Notes: a model not told the origin generated them from the sequence alone. DNA of 64,000 nt from an uncultured Rhodospirillaceae bacterium (GCA_937887565.1 CALABS010000012.1:62001-126000), one strand, 5' to 3'. Positions 44,601-53,778 are shown, counted from the first letter of the stretch. A program made the numbers and translations.

Positions 44601-45583
44601 GCGAGGAAATGGGATGCTGGTCGGTGGGCACCGTGTGGAGCGGCACGCCGCTGTTGTCGGCGCGGCTGAGGCTGCGGCCGTTCGCCGAGGCCGACGTCGC
44701 CCGGGTGGCGTCGCTGCTCGACGACTGGGAGATGGTCCGCCTGACCGCCAACATCCCCCACCCCTTCACCGAGGATGACGCCCGCGGCTTCTTCGCGCTG
44801 ATGGACGGCAAGCGCCGCGCCCGCACCGGCGCCGTGATGGCCATGGAGCGCACGGTGGACGGGGCGGTGATCGGCGCCATCGGCTTCGGCACCGAGCATG
44901 ACGGCACCCCCGAAGTCGGTTACTGGGTGGCGCGCGACGCCTGGGGCCAGGGCTACGCCACCGAGGCGGTGCGCCGGCTGGTCCGCCACCTGTTCCGCGA
45001 CCTCGGCTTTCCCCGCGTCTGGGCCTCGGCCCATCCCGACAATGCCGCCTCGCGCCGCGTGCTGCGAAAGGCCGGCCTGGTCCCCGAGGGCCACGAGATG
45101 GTCGGCATGCCGGCGCGCGGCCAAAGCGTGGTGATGCCGGTCCTCGGCCTCGGCCGGCCGGCCTGGGATGCCGCCTGGGCGGCCCGGCCCATGGTGCTGG
45201 TGGCCGCCGCCGCGCTCATCGACACCGACGGCCGCGTGCTGATGGCCAGCCGGCCGCCGGGCAAGCTGATGGCCGGGCTGTGGGAATTCCCCGGCGGCAA
45301 GGTCGATCCCGGCGAGACCCCCGAGGCGGCGCTGGTGCGCGAGATGCGCGAGGAGCTGGGCATCGACGTCGGCGAAAGCTGCCTGGCGCCGCTGGCCTTC
45401 GCCTCGCACGACTACGACACCTTCCATCTGCTGATGCCGCTCTACGCGGTGCGGCAGTGGAAGGGCGCCCCCTCCCCGCGCGAGGGCCAGCAGTTGCGGT
45501 GGGTGCGACCGTCGCGCCTGGCGGAACTGCCGATGCCCCCCGCCGATATCCCTCTGGTGGCGATCCTTCGCGATTGGATATGA
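44597..45583 (+). CDS. GNAT acetyltransferase - Nudix (MutT) fusion
   Basis: This single 328-residue polypeptide joins two enzymes. Residues 1-180 are a RimJ/RimL-type GNAT acetyltransferase (LLSARLRLRPFAEADVARVA, VGYWVARDAWGQGYATEAVR, SAHPDNAASRRVLRKAGL). Residues 195-328 are a MutT-type Nudix hydrolase with LWEFPGGKVDPGETPEAAL and the Nudix helix REMREELGI. They would act respectively on an amine substrate and on oxidised nucleotides such as 8-oxo-dGTP. No stop or frameshift separates them and the linker is about 15 residues. It is coupled to gloB by an ATGA overlap, consistent with a damage-control operon. Confidence 0.9.
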   Translation: MSEEMGCWSVGTVWSGTPLLSARLRLRPFAEADVARVASLLDDWEMVRLTANIPHPFTEDDARGFFALMDGKRRARTGAVMAMERTVDGAVIGAIGFGTEHDGTPEVGYWVARDAWGQGYATEAVRRLVRHLFRDLGFPRVWASAHPDNAASRRVLRKAGLVPEGHEMVGMPARGQSVVMPVLGLGRPAWDAAWAARPMVLVAAAALIDTDGRVLMASRPPGKLMAGLWEFPGGKVDPGETPEAALVREMREELGIDVGESCLAPLAFASHDYDTFHLLMPLYAVRQWKGAPSPREGQQLRWVRPSRLAELPMPPADIPLVAILRDWI

Positions 45584-45615
45584 TTGCGCCGGCAACCATC
45601 GCCGGGAGGGAGAGG

Positions 45616-46362
45616 ATGGAGGGCGCGAGCGTGACCGCCGCCATGCTGGTGGTCGGCAACGAGATTCTGTCGGGGCGGACCCGCGACGCCAACGTCCAGT
45701 ATCTCGGCGCCGCCCTGGGGGAACTGGGCATCCGCCTCGTCGAGGTCCGCGTCGTCGAGGACGACGTCGCCGCCATCGTCGAGGCCCTCGACCAATTGCG
45801 CGAGCGCCATGCCTATGTCTTCACCACCGGCGGCATCGGCCCCACCCATGACGACGTGACCGCCGCCGCGGTGGCGCGCGCCTTCGGCCGCGGCCTGGGC
45901 CGCCACCCCGAGGCGGTGCGGCGGCTGGAGCGGTTCTACGGCGCCGAGATCAACGCGGCCCGCCTCAAGATGGCCGAGATTCCCGACGGCGCCGAGCTGA
46001 TCGACAACCCCATCAGTGCCGCGCCGGGATTCCGGCTCGGCAACGTCCATGTGTTCGCGGGGGTCCCGCGAATAATGCAGGCCATGTTCGAGGGCATCCG
46101 CCATAGCCTGAAGGGCGGTCCTCGCATGTTATCCGAGACCGTCACCATCTCCATCCCCGAGGGCCGGCTGGCGGCGGGGCTCGCCGAGGCGCAGACCCGC
46201 AACCCGCGGGTGGAGATCGGCAGCTATCCCTTCAGCCACGGCGAGCGCAAGGGCGTCCGCGTGGTGGTGCGGGGCCATGGCGCCGGGGATGTCGCCGCCG
46301 CCGTGGCCGACGTCAAGATCGTGGCCGCCGACCTGGGAGGCCGGGTGGAAGAGGAGGGGTGA
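45616..46362 (+). CDS. CinA-type molybdopterin-binding domain protein
   Basis: The 248-residue protein is a MoCF_biosynth/CinA-N-terminal-like domain: AAMLVVGNEILSGRTRDANV at the start and VFTTGGIGPTHDDVTAAAVA near residue 75. It lacks the C-terminal nicotinamide-nucleotide amidase domain of full CinA. Family members include ADP-ribose or nucleotide pyrophosphatases, so cleavage of a nucleotide metabolite is plausible. GGAGGGAGAGG directly precedes the ATG. The stop overlaps the next small gene (TGATG). Confidence 0.88.
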   Translation: MEGASVTAAMLVVGNEILSGRTRDANVQYLGAALGELGIRLVEVRVVEDDVAAIVEALDQLRERHAYVFTTGGIGPTHDDVTAAAVARAFGRGLGRHPEAVRRLERFYGAEINAARLKMAEIPDGAELIDNPISAAPGFRLGNVHVFAGVPRIMQAMFEGIRHSLKGGPRMLSETVTISIPEGRLAAGLAEAQTRNPRVEIGSYPFSHGERKGVRVVVRGHGAGDVAAAVADVKIVAADLGGRVEEEG

Positions 46363-46619
46363 TGCCCCTGGGAGCGAAGGAAAAGGAAGCGCTGAAGTTC
46401 CTGGGCACCCACCTGGTCTACGGCCTGGTGGCGGGGCTGACCTTCGGCGTCGCCGTGCTGGCGACCAATCTCGGCAATCTCCGCACCCTGGCCTTCGAAT
46501 CCAACCACACCGCCCTGGTGCTGCTCCTGTTCTTCTTCGGCCTGTTCGTCACCTTCGGCAGCGTCAGCATGGGAGTCGGGGTGATGAGCCTCGCCCGCTA
46601 CGACGAGGACGAGGACTGA
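46362..46619 (+). CDS. Small two-helix membrane protein
   Basis: This 85-residue protein has two predicted membrane segments (LVYGLVAGLTFGVAVLATNL and ALVLLLFFFGLFVTFGSVSM) joined by a short loop, and an acidic end (YDEDED). I recognise no family. The ATG overlaps the stop of the CinA-type gene and GAGGAGGGG lies just upstream, so the two are translated together. It is the last gene before the flagellar cluster. Confidence 0.7.
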   Translation: MPLGAKEKEALKFLGTHLVYGLVAGLTFGVAVLATNLGNLRTLAFESNHTALVLLLFFFGLFVTFGSVSMGVGVMSLARYDEDED

Positions 46620-46625
46620 CGCCAT

Positions 46626-46643
46626 CCCGGCAGCTCTTGCCAG
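46626..46643. promoter_or_regulatory. Candidate FlbD-binding (ftr-like) palindrome upstream of fliK
   Basis: CCCGGCAGCTCTTGCCAG is an imperfect inverted repeat (CCCGGCA / TTGCCaG). A half-site CCCGGCAAG follows 12 bases later. The same sequence in perfect form precedes fliF. The half-site resembles the Caulobacter ftr elements bound by FlbD, and a flbD gene lies in this cluster. It is about 85 bases upstream of the sigma-54 promoter, a normal enhancer distance. Confidence 0.5.
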
Positions 46644-46727
46644 CGTCCCGGCAAGTTTTTCCCCTTCCCCCATCGGCACCCCAACGTCAACGGCGCCAAT
46701 CCGTTGATTTTCCACGACACGCGCGTC

Positions 46728-46743
46728 TGGCACGGCGTTTGAA
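46728..46743 (+). promoter_or_regulatory. Sigma-54 promoter of fliK-flgD-flgE
   Basis: TGGCACGGCGTTTGAA fits the -24/-12 pattern (TGGCAC, five bases, TTGA). The invariant -24 GG is present and the -12 GC is GA here. It lies about 40 bases before the fliK ATG. Dependence on FlbD is inferred from the upstream palindrome. Confidence 0.7.
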
Positions 46744-46783
46744 GGAATGACCGCGCCAAAAGGTTCCAAACGGGGATCCGACC

Positions 46784-48499
46784 ATGACCGTGTATTCGAT
46801 CAACAAGCGGGCGTTCGAGCAGGCCAACATGACCTCGGCCGCCGCGAGCAAGTCCGCCACCTCGGCCGAGGCCGCCTTCGCGGCCGCGCTGCAGTCCGCC
46901 TCGTCGGCGTTCGGCCGCGGGACCAAGGTTTCGGCCGGCTCGGCGCTGAAGGAAAGCCTCGATCGCCCGGTCCAGGAAACCCGCGAGACCCAGCCCGCCG
47001 ACCGGCCCGAACGCGCCGAGCGCCGCTCCGACCGCGACACCGGGGCCAAGCCCGCCCGCGAGGACGACCACGCCGCCGCCAAGCCGGCCGAGAAGGCGGA
47101 TCGCCCGGCCAAGACGCGCGAGGACGGCGACGCCCCGGCCGAGGGGGCCCCGACGGCCGAGAAGCCGGCCGCAGAGACCGCCGAGACCGCCGCCACCGAC
47201 CAAGGTGACGCCCAGGCGGCCGACGATTCCGCCGCCGCCGCCCAGCCGGCCGCCGAGGCCGCCGCCCAGCCGCAGCAGCAGGCGGCCCAGGCCGCCGCCG
47301 TTCCCGCCGCCCAGCTTCTGGCCGAGACCGGCGAGACCGAGACCGCCGCCGCCGACGCCGACGGCACCGCCGGCGACCAGACGGGGCAGGCCGCCGACGG
47401 CGGCGACCAGGCCGATCCCGGCCTGATGCTGACCGATGATGGCGCCGCCGACGCCGATGCCGCCGAGCCCGAGACCCAGGGCGCCGCCACCACCGGCAAG
47501 CCGCAGGCCGCCACCACCCAGGCCCAGACCGCCGCCCAGGCCCCGGTCAAGGCCAAGGCCGACGGTGGCGAACAGGTCTCCGACGAGGCCCGCCGCCAGG
47601 CCGACGACCTTGCTGAGACCCTGGCCGACACCGGCGCGACCGTGAAGGTCAAGGTCAGCGTCGAGACCGCCTCCACCAACGGCTCGGCCGACGCGAGCGC
47701 CGAGACCGGCCTGGCCGACGACCTGCTGGCCGTCGACCCGGTGGTCGAGACCGCCGGCCCCCAGACCGGCTCGGGCCAGACCGGCCAGCGGGGCACCGCC
47801 GGCCAGGGCCAGGCCAATGCCGCCCAGCAGATGGCCGCCACCGCCCAGGACGCCGCCCAGGCGGCCCAGGGCCGGGCCGCCGACACCCGTCCCTTCGCGG
47901 CGGCGCTGGCCGCCCAGGTCGACGGCGCCGGTCCCGCCCAGGGCGGCCAGACTTCCGGCGGCCAGACCCAGGCGGTCGCCGGCCTCAACGCCGCCTCGAA
48001 CACCCAGGGCGCCCAGAAGGCCGCCGCCGCCCAGGCCGCCCAGCAGCCGCAGCAGGCCCGCCAGCCCGAGGCCAAGCAGGTCATCGACCAGATCAGCGTG
48101 CAGATCGCCAAGCAGGCCAAGGACGGCGGCGACACCATCAAGGTGCAGTTGAAGCCGGTCGACCTGGGCCGCATCGAGATCAAGCTGGAGGTCCAGGACG
48201 GCCGCGTGCACACCCACGTCACCGCCGACAACAAGGACACCCTGGCCATGTTGCAGCGCGACTCCCGCGGGCTCGAGAAGGCGCTCCAGGACGCCGGCCT
48301 CAAGACCGAGGGGTCGATGACCTTCTCGCTGGCCGGCGACGGCCAGCAGGCCCAGGGCGGCAACGAGGCCAACCAGCAGCGCGGCGGCCGCCGCCGCTCG
48401 CGCCTGTCCGCCGCCGCCGCGTCCACCGAGGCCGGAACCACCGCCGCCGCCGAAACGCCCCGCACCGGCCGCCGCGCCGGCGTGGACATCAAGGTCTAG
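46784..48499 (+). CDS. fliK: Flagellar hook-length control protein FliK
   Basis: The 571-residue protein is an exported ruler that fixes hook length and switches secretion to filament proteins. The first 450 residues are very rich in Ala, Gln, Asp and Thr and have low complexity, as in other FliK rulers. The C-terminal Flg_hook domain is clear: KVQLKPVDLGRIEIKLEVQD, GRVHTHVTADNKDTLAMLQR and LEKALQDAGLKTEGSMTFSL. It is the first gene after the sigma-54 promoter and is followed by flgD after 11 bases. Confidence 0.9.
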   Translation: MTVYSINKRAFEQANMTSAAASKSATSAEAAFAAALQSASSAFGRGTKVSAGSALKESLDRPVQETRETQPADRPERAERRSDRDTGAKPAREDDHAAAKPAEKADRPAKTREDGDAPAEGAPTAEKPAAETAETAATDQGDAQAADDSAAAAQPAAEAAAQPQQQAAQAAAVPAAQLLAETGETETAAADADGTAGDQTGQAADGGDQADPGLMLTDDGAADADAAEPETQGAATTGKPQAATTQAQTAAQAPVKAKADGGEQVSDEARRQADDLAETLADTGATVKVKVSVETASTNGSADASAETGLADDLLAVDPVVETAGPQTGSGQTGQRGTAGQGQANAAQQMAATAQDAAQAAQGRAADTRPFAAALAAQVDGAGPAQGGQTSGGQTQAVAGLNAASNTQGAQKAAAAQAAQQPQQARQPEAKQVIDQISVQIAKQAKDGGDTIKVQLKPVDLGRIEIKLEVQDGRVHTHVTADNKDTLAMLQRDSRGLEKALQDAGLKTEGSMTFSLAGDGQQAQGGNEANQQRGGRRRSRLSAAAASTEAGTTAAAETPRTGRRAGVDIKV

Positions 48500-48510
48500 G
48501 AGAACCCGCC

Positions 48511-49476
48511 ATGTCGATCACCGGCATCGAATCGACCATCAGCCAGACCTCCAAGGCGGCCACCAGCCAGACCAAGCTGGCGCAGAACTTCGACACCTTC
48601 CTGGTGATGCTGACCACCCAGCTCAAGCACCAGGACCCGCTGTCGCCCATGGACTCCACCGAGTTCACCAACCAGCTGGTGCAGTTCGCCAACGTCGAGC
48701 AGCAGATCGCCGCCAACGCCAACCTGGAGACGCTGATCGGCGTCAACATGATGGGGCAGAAGGCCACCGCCATCAGCTATATCGGCCACACCGTCGAGGC
48801 GGCGTCCAGCTACCTGCCGTTGCAGGGCACCGTCGAGACCGAGGGCGACCAGCTCAAGCTGCTGGGCGGCAAGGCCTATTTCACCTACACGCTGCCCGCG
48901 ACCGCCAAGTCGGTCAGCCTGATCGTCAAGGACGCGGACGGCAACACCATCCGCACCATGTCCGGGCTGGTCGGCGCCGGCAGCCATGCCGGCGAATGGG
49001 ACGGCACCAACGCCGACGGCGAGACGGTGCCCGACGGCGACTACACCATCCACGTCGAGGCCACGGCCTCGGACGGTTCGCCCATCACCGCCTCCACCAT
49101 GGTGCGCACGCAATCGGGCACGGCGGCGTTCAGCTACACCCTGGCCGAGGACGCCCGCACCACCTCGCTGGTCATCAAGGACAGCAGCGGCAAGATCGTG
49201 CGCACGCTGACCGGCCGCACCGAGGCCGGCCGCCACGAGGCCGCCTGGGACGGCAAGGACAAGGACGGCAACATCCTGCCCGACGGCGCCTACAGCCTCG
49301 AGGTCGTGGCCGTCGACGGCGAGAACAATCCCGTCGAGACCATCAGCACGGTCTACGGCCGCGTCACCGACGTGTCGGCCGACGAAAGCGAAGTTTTGCT
49401 CAACCTGGGTGGAGTGGTCACCACGCTCGAAAACGTGCTGACCGTCCGGGACACCGCCTCGGTCCGGTCCAACTGA
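48511..49476 (+). CDS. flgD: Flagellar hook assembly scaffold FlgD
   Basis: FlgD caps the growing hook during assembly. The N-terminal secretion and capping region contains FDTFLVMLTTQLKHQDPLSP and MDSTEFTNQLVQFANVEQQI. Two FlgD Ig-like repeats follow (DADGNTIRTMSGLVGAGSHA, and DSSGKIVRTLTGRTEAGRHE), each with the conserved WDG motif (EWDGTNADGE and AWDGKDKDGN). At 321 residues it is longer than the enteric protein because of the second repeat. AGGAGAACC precedes the ATG. Confidence 0.96.
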   Translation: MSITGIESTISQTSKAATSQTKLAQNFDTFLVMLTTQLKHQDPLSPMDSTEFTNQLVQFANVEQQIAANANLETLIGVNMMGQKATAISYIGHTVEAASSYLPLQGTVETEGDQLKLLGGKAYFTYTLPATAKSVSLIVKDADGNTIRTMSGLVGAGSHAGEWDGTNADGETVPDGDYTIHVEATASDGSPITASTMVRTQSGTAAFSYTLAEDARTTSLVIKDSSGKIVRTLTGRTEAGRHEAAWDGKDKDGNILPDGAYSLEVVAVDGENNPVETISTVYGRVTDVSADESEVLLNLGGVVTTLENVLTVRDTASVRSN

Positions 49477-49508
49477 CCGGCCGGGCCGATAGCGGATAGG
49501 AGGATATC

Positions 49509-51878
49509 ATGAGCTTGTATGGCGCTCTCTTCTCGGGTGTGTCCGGCCTGGCGGCCCAGTCGTCGGCCATGGGCGCGATCTCGGACAACATCACCAACGT
49601 CAACACCATCGGCTACAAGGGCGCGAAGGTGAACTTCAAGACCCTGGTGACCAAGCAGGTGTCCCTGACCAACTACGCCCCGGGCGGCGTGCAGTCGGCC
49701 GTGCGCAAGGGCATCGACGTCCAGGGCCTGCTGCAGGCCACCAACTCGTCCACCGACGTGTCGCTGTCGGGCCAGGGCTTCTTCATCGTCAACGAGGCCG
49801 CCAATCCCCAGGAAGGCGACATGTTCGCCTATACCCGCGCCGGCTCGTTCAAGGTGGACAAGGAAGGCTATCTGCAGAACGTGTCGGGCTGGTACATGCA
49901 GGGCTGGCCGCTGATGGGCTGGGACAACGCCGCCCAGGCCTCCACCGTCCAGGTGGGCAACAACACCTTCATGAAGGCCTACAAGGACGACACCGGCAAC
50001 ACCGTCTACATCAACGACAACATCGTCTCCCAGACCCACCTGCAGCCCCTCAACCTCAACGAGGTGGGCGGCACCGCCGCGCAGACCCGCAACCTGCGCA
50101 TGGGCGCCAACCTGCCCAACGGCGCCGACGTCGGCAAGATCTACAAGCAGCCGGTCACCATCTACGACTCCCTGGGCGGCGACTCGACCGTGCAGTTCAG
50201 CTGGAACAAGGTCGCCCAGAACCGCTGGGACATCGAGGCGGTCCCGCCGCTGGGCGCCAAGAGCCTGACGCTCAAGAACAGCGCCGGCCTCGTCTACGGC
50301 GCCATGGGCCGCCTGGACTTCCAGGGCAAGCCCAAGACCACCGGCGCCATGACCATGACGGTCGGCGGCACCACCTGGACCGTCAACACCAAGAGCGGCA
50401 CCAGCGGCCAGATCGCCAACAGCGTCTATGTGGATCCCGCCTCGGCGAGCTCGACCGGCGCCTTCGTCAGCAGCATGGCGACCGAGATCGACAAGCTGAT
50501 GCGCATCCAGTCGGAAGGGCAAAGCAACGCGCTGGCCCCCGCCGGCGCCAACGCCGCCAATTTCGGCCACGGCACCTCGCTGACCGTCACCGACCCGGCC
50601 ACCGGCAACACCAGCACCTTCACCTTCGACCCGTCGGCCGGCGTCGCCGGCCAGTTGGCGGCCGCCGAGAGCCAGATCGAGACGGCGCTGGGCTTCGCCG
50701 CCGGCGAGTTCTCGCTGTCCTACGCCGCCGGTGTGTTCACCGTGACCAACGGTCATGCGACCAAGCAGATCACCGCCCAGGGAACCGGCGACATCTGGGA
50801 GGTGTCGGGAACGCTCGACGTGGTCGGCGCCGCCCCCGCCAACGCCGACGCCACCACGGCCATCAACACCTATTCCGCCGGCACCGACATCCTCATCGAC
50901 TCGACCTCGCCGTCGACCACCATCAGCCTGGACGGCCTGACCAAGGCCGAGGCGGTCTACCTGATCAACCAGCAGGCGGGGACGACCGGCGTCAGCGCCA
51001 TGCAGAACGGCGGCAACGTCGCCTTCTACACGCCCAACGCCAGCACCATCCACATCACCGGCACCACCGACCTGGCGGCCGTCAACCTGACCCTGAACGG
51101 CACCGGACGGACCTATTGCGAACGCCTGGCCGGCACCGACTCGCTGATCTTCCGCCAGTATGACGAGGGCGCCACCGCCGCCGACAACCTGGTCATCGGC
51201 GGCCTCGACACCCTCGACCTGTCCAACGGCAATCCCGCCACCCTGCAGGGCATGGATCCCGGCGACGCCACCGGCTTCACCATTTCCGGCATCAGCATCG
51301 GCAACGGCAACGGCGAGGACGCCATCGAGTTCAACGGCGACGGCACGCCGAAGGAGATCAACATCTCCAGCTTCGCCATCGACTGGGCCAACGGCTCCAA
51401 GGACATGACCGGCGCCGACGAGATCGGCATGTTCCTGGGCAACCTCAACATCCGCGACGGCATGACCCAGCTGGACGGCGACTACCAGTTGGCCTACTGG
51501 AGCCAGAACGGCGCCAAGTTCGGCAACTTCGCCGGCGTGTCCATCGGCGCCGACGGCATCGTCACCGCCCTGTTCGACAACGGCGTCACCCGCCCCGTCT
51601 TCCAGATCCCGGTGGCCACCTTCACCAACCCCAACGGCATGGAAAGCCTGTCGGGCAACGTGTTCATCTCGACCGACAACTCGGGCGAGCCGACGCTGCG
51701 CACCGCCGGCGCCGCCGGTGCCGGCCAGGTGGCTGCGGCCTCGCTGGAAGCCTCGACCGTCGACATCGGCGAGGAGTTCACCACCATGATCGTCACCCAG
51801 CGCGCCTATTCGGCGGCGGCCAAGATCATCACCACCTCGGACGAGATGCTCGACGAACTGGTGCGCATCAAGCGTTAA
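49509..51878 (+). CDS. flgE: Flagellar hook protein FlgE (long form)
   Basis: The hook subunit forms the flexible joint between basal body and filament. The N-terminal rod/hook signature MSLYGALFSGVSGLAAQSSA and ISDNITNVNTIGYKGAKVNF is followed by GQGFFIVNEA. The C-terminal FlgEFG domain ends VDIGEEFTTMIVTQRAYSAA and DEMLDELVRIKR. With 789 residues it is much longer than enteric FlgE (about 400). The extra sequence is in the surface-exposed middle (about residues 270-600). GATAGGAGG precedes the ATG. A terminator follows. Confidence 0.95.
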   Translation: MSLYGALFSGVSGLAAQSSAMGAISDNITNVNTIGYKGAKVNFKTLVTKQVSLTNYAPGGVQSAVRKGIDVQGLLQATNSSTDVSLSGQGFFIVNEAANPQEGDMFAYTRAGSFKVDKEGYLQNVSGWYMQGWPLMGWDNAAQASTVQVGNNTFMKAYKDDTGNTVYINDNIVSQTHLQPLNLNEVGGTAAQTRNLRMGANLPNGADVGKIYKQPVTIYDSLGGDSTVQFSWNKVAQNRWDIEAVPPLGAKSLTLKNSAGLVYGAMGRLDFQGKPKTTGAMTMTVGGTTWTVNTKSGTSGQIANSVYVDPASASSTGAFVSSMATEIDKLMRIQSEGQSNALAPAGANAANFGHGTSLTVTDPATGNTSTFTFDPSAGVAGQLAAAESQIETALGFAAGEFSLSYAAGVFTVTNGHATKQITAQGTGDIWEVSGTLDVVGAAPANADATTAINTYSAGTDILIDSTSPSTTISLDGLTKAEAVYLINQQAGTTGVSAMQNGGNVAFYTPNASTIHITGTTDLAAVNLTLNGTGRTYCERLAGTDSLIFRQYDEGATAADNLVIGGLDTLDLSNGNPATLQGMDPGDATGFTISGISIGNGNGEDAIEFNGDGTPKEINISSFAIDWANGSKDMTGADEIGMFLGNLNIRDGMTQLDGDYQLAYWSQNGAKFGNFAGVSIGADGIVTALFDNGVTRPVFQIPVATFTNPNGMESLSGNVFISTDNSGEPTLRTAGAAGAGQVAAASLEASTVDIGEEFTTMIVTQRAYSAAAKIITTSDEMLDELVRIKR

Positions 51879-51898
51879 CCTTTCGCGCTGAAACTGGC

Positions 51899-51937
51899 GG
51901 GGCCGGGACCCGGAAGGGGACCGGCCCCTTTCCTTTT
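51899..51937 (+). terminator. Rho-independent terminator after flgE
   Basis: GGGGCCGG pairs with CCGGCCCC around a 14-base loop that itself can pair in part, followed by TTTCCTTTT. It closes the fliK-flgD-flgE transcript. Confidence 0.8.
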
Positions 51938-51979
51938 CCCCTCCGCCGGCACGCCGGGCGAGGGAGGCACGGAAGACAC

Positions 51980-52000
51980 ACCCGGCAAGATTTGCCGGGT
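51980..52000. promoter_or_regulatory. Candidate FlbD-binding (ftr-like) palindrome upstream of fliF
   Basis: CCCGGCAA-GAT-TTGCCGGG is a perfect eight-base inverted repeat (nine with the flanking A/T). It lies about 100 bases before the fliF start and matches the element upstream of fliK. In Caulobacter, FlbD binds an ftr site at the fliF promoter and represses it. TGGCAC occurs 35 bases further on, but the -12 element is one base out of register. Confidence 0.55.
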
Positions 52001-52098
52001 CGTTAACCAAGCTTCAATCTTATGGGCAATAGCTTGGCACCGGTGGGCTTACGCCTTTCGCGCCCTTGCGGGCAGGCTCGAGGTCGGGACCAAAGCAC

Positions 52099-53757
52099 GT
52101 GAATGCGTTCCTGCAGATGATGCGCGGCCTGGGGCCGATGCGGTTGGCGGCCATCGCGGGCGCCGGCGTTTCCATCCTGGGCTTCTTCATCTACCTGATC
52201 AGCCGGGTCTCGTCGCCGCAGATGGAGCTGTTGTACGGCGAGCTGGACATGGCCGATTCCAAGGTCATCGTCGACAAGCTGGCGGCCGAGAAGGTGCCGT
52301 TCGAGATCCGCCGCGACGGCGCCGAGATCTGGGTGCCCAAGGACAAGAAGAACGAGCTTAGGGTGCGCATGGCCGAACAGGCGATGCCGTCCACCGGACG
52401 CGTCGCCGGCTACGAGCTGTTCGACAACCAGGATGCCCTGGGCTCGACCAGCTTCCAGCAGAACATCAACTACGTCCGCGCGCTGGAAGGCGAGCTGGCG
52501 CGCACCATCCGCGCCATCGACAAGGTGAAGAGCGCCCGCGTCCACCTGGTGCTGCCCAAGCGCGAGGCCTTCGCCCGCGAGGCCAACGAGCCGTCGGCCT
52601 CGGTGATCCTCAAGATGCAGGGCGCCGCCCGGCTGGAGCGCGGCCAGGTGCTGGCCATCCAGCACCTGATCGCCGCCGCCGTGCCCAAGATGAAGCCGAC
52701 CCGCATCTCCATCGTCGACGACCGCGGCACCCTGCTCGCCAAGGGCATGGACAGCGACCAGGAGGTGGCGGCCCAGACCGCCGAGGAACTGAAGCTCAAC
52801 ACCGAAAGCCGCCTCAGCCGCACCATCGAGGAACTGCTGGAGCGCTCGCTGGGCCCGGGCCGCGTCCGCGCCGAGGTCACCGTCGAGATGGACCTCTCGC
52901 GCGCGGTGATGACCGAGGAGACCTACGACCCCGAAAGCCGCGTGGTGCGCAGCCAGGTCACCGTCACCGAGGACGAGCAGTCGAGCGAGGGCGAGCCGCC
53001 GCCGGTGTCGGTGGGCCAGAACCTGCCCGACCCCAACGCGGCGCTGAACAGCAACACCCGCTCGTCGTCCAGCGCCAACAAGACGCAGGAGACGGTCAAC
53101 TACGAGATCTCGAAGAAGACCCGCAACATCGTGCGCGAGATGGGCGAGATCAGGAAGATCTCGGCCGCCGTGCTGGTGGACGTGATCCGCGAGAAGGGCG
53201 ACGATGGCAATTTCAGCCAGCGTGAGCGCACCCCCGAGGAGCTGGCCCAGATCGAGGCGCTGGTGAAGTCGGCCATCGGCTTCTCCAGGGACCGCGAGGA
53301 CCAGGTCAAGGTCGCCCAGATGTCGTTCTACAAGGGCGACGAGATCGCCGACGACACCGAGCCGGGCGAATTCATCTTCGGCATGCGCCGCGACTTCGTC
53401 GAGAAGGTGGCCTCGAACCTGGGCCTGTCCATCGTCGCCATCCTGTTCCTGCTGCTGGTTCTTCGGCCGCTCATCAGCCGCGCCATCGAGAGCATGCAGG
53501 GCCAGGTCGGCCCCGACGGCCGCCGCATGATCACCGGCGAGGGCGGCGTGCCGCAACTGGCCGGCCCGGGCGGCATGCCCATGCCGGCCCCGGCGCTGGG
53601 CGGCGAGGAGGAGGTCATCGCCGACGAACTGATCGACATCGACAAGGTCGAGGGCCGCGTGAAGGCGTCGTCGATCCGCAAGATCGGCGAGATCGTCGAC
53701 AAGCACCCGGAAGAGGCGCTGTCCATCATCCGCAACTGGCTCTACCAAGAGAGCTGA
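52099..53757 (+). CDS. fliF: Flagellar M-ring protein FliF
   Basis: FliF forms the membrane-embedded MS ring and rotor base. The 552-residue protein has a first membrane helix (LAAIAGAGVSILGFFIYLIS). Ring-building motifs follow (RVHLVLPKREAFAREANEPS, ASVILKMQGAARLERGQVLA). A second helix (LGLSIVAILFLLLVLRPLIS) leads to a C-terminal cytoplasmic FliG-binding tail. Translation probably starts at the GTG giving MNAFLQMMRGLGP. An in-frame ATG 11 codons earlier is less family-like. It opens a long flagellar operon. Confidence 0.95.
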   Translation: MNAFLQMMRGLGPMRLAAIAGAGVSILGFFIYLISRVSSPQMELLYGELDMADSKVIVDKLAAEKVPFEIRRDGAEIWVPKDKKNELRVRMAEQAMPSTGRVAGYELFDNQDALGSTSFQQNINYVRALEGELARTIRAIDKVKSARVHLVLPKREAFAREANEPSASVILKMQGAARLERGQVLAIQHLIAAAVPKMKPTRISIVDDRGTLLAKGMDSDQEVAAQTAEELKLNTESRLSRTIEELLERSLGPGRVRAEVTVEMDLSRAVMTEETYDPESRVVRSQVTVTEDEQSSEGEPPPVSVGQNLPDPNAALNSNTRSSSSANKTQETVNYEISKKTRNIVREMGEIRKISAAVLVDVIREKGDDGNFSQRERTPEELAQIEALVKSAIGFSRDREDQVKVAQMSFYKGDEIADDTEPGEFIFGMRRDFVEKVASNLGLSIVAILFLLLVLRPLISRAIESMQGQVGPDGRRMITGEGGVPQLAGPGGMPMPAPALGGEEEVIADELIDIDKVEGRVKASSIRKIGEIVDKHPEEALSIIRNWLYQES

Positions 53758-53778
53758 GGGGAGCGATAGGAAGGCACC

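Noticed and set aside
52035..52049. Sigma-54 promoter upstream of fliF (TGGCAC...GGCT)
   Set aside because: The distance between the -24 GG and the only GC is nine bases rather than ten and the TTGC element is missing, so I did not annotate it as a promoter.
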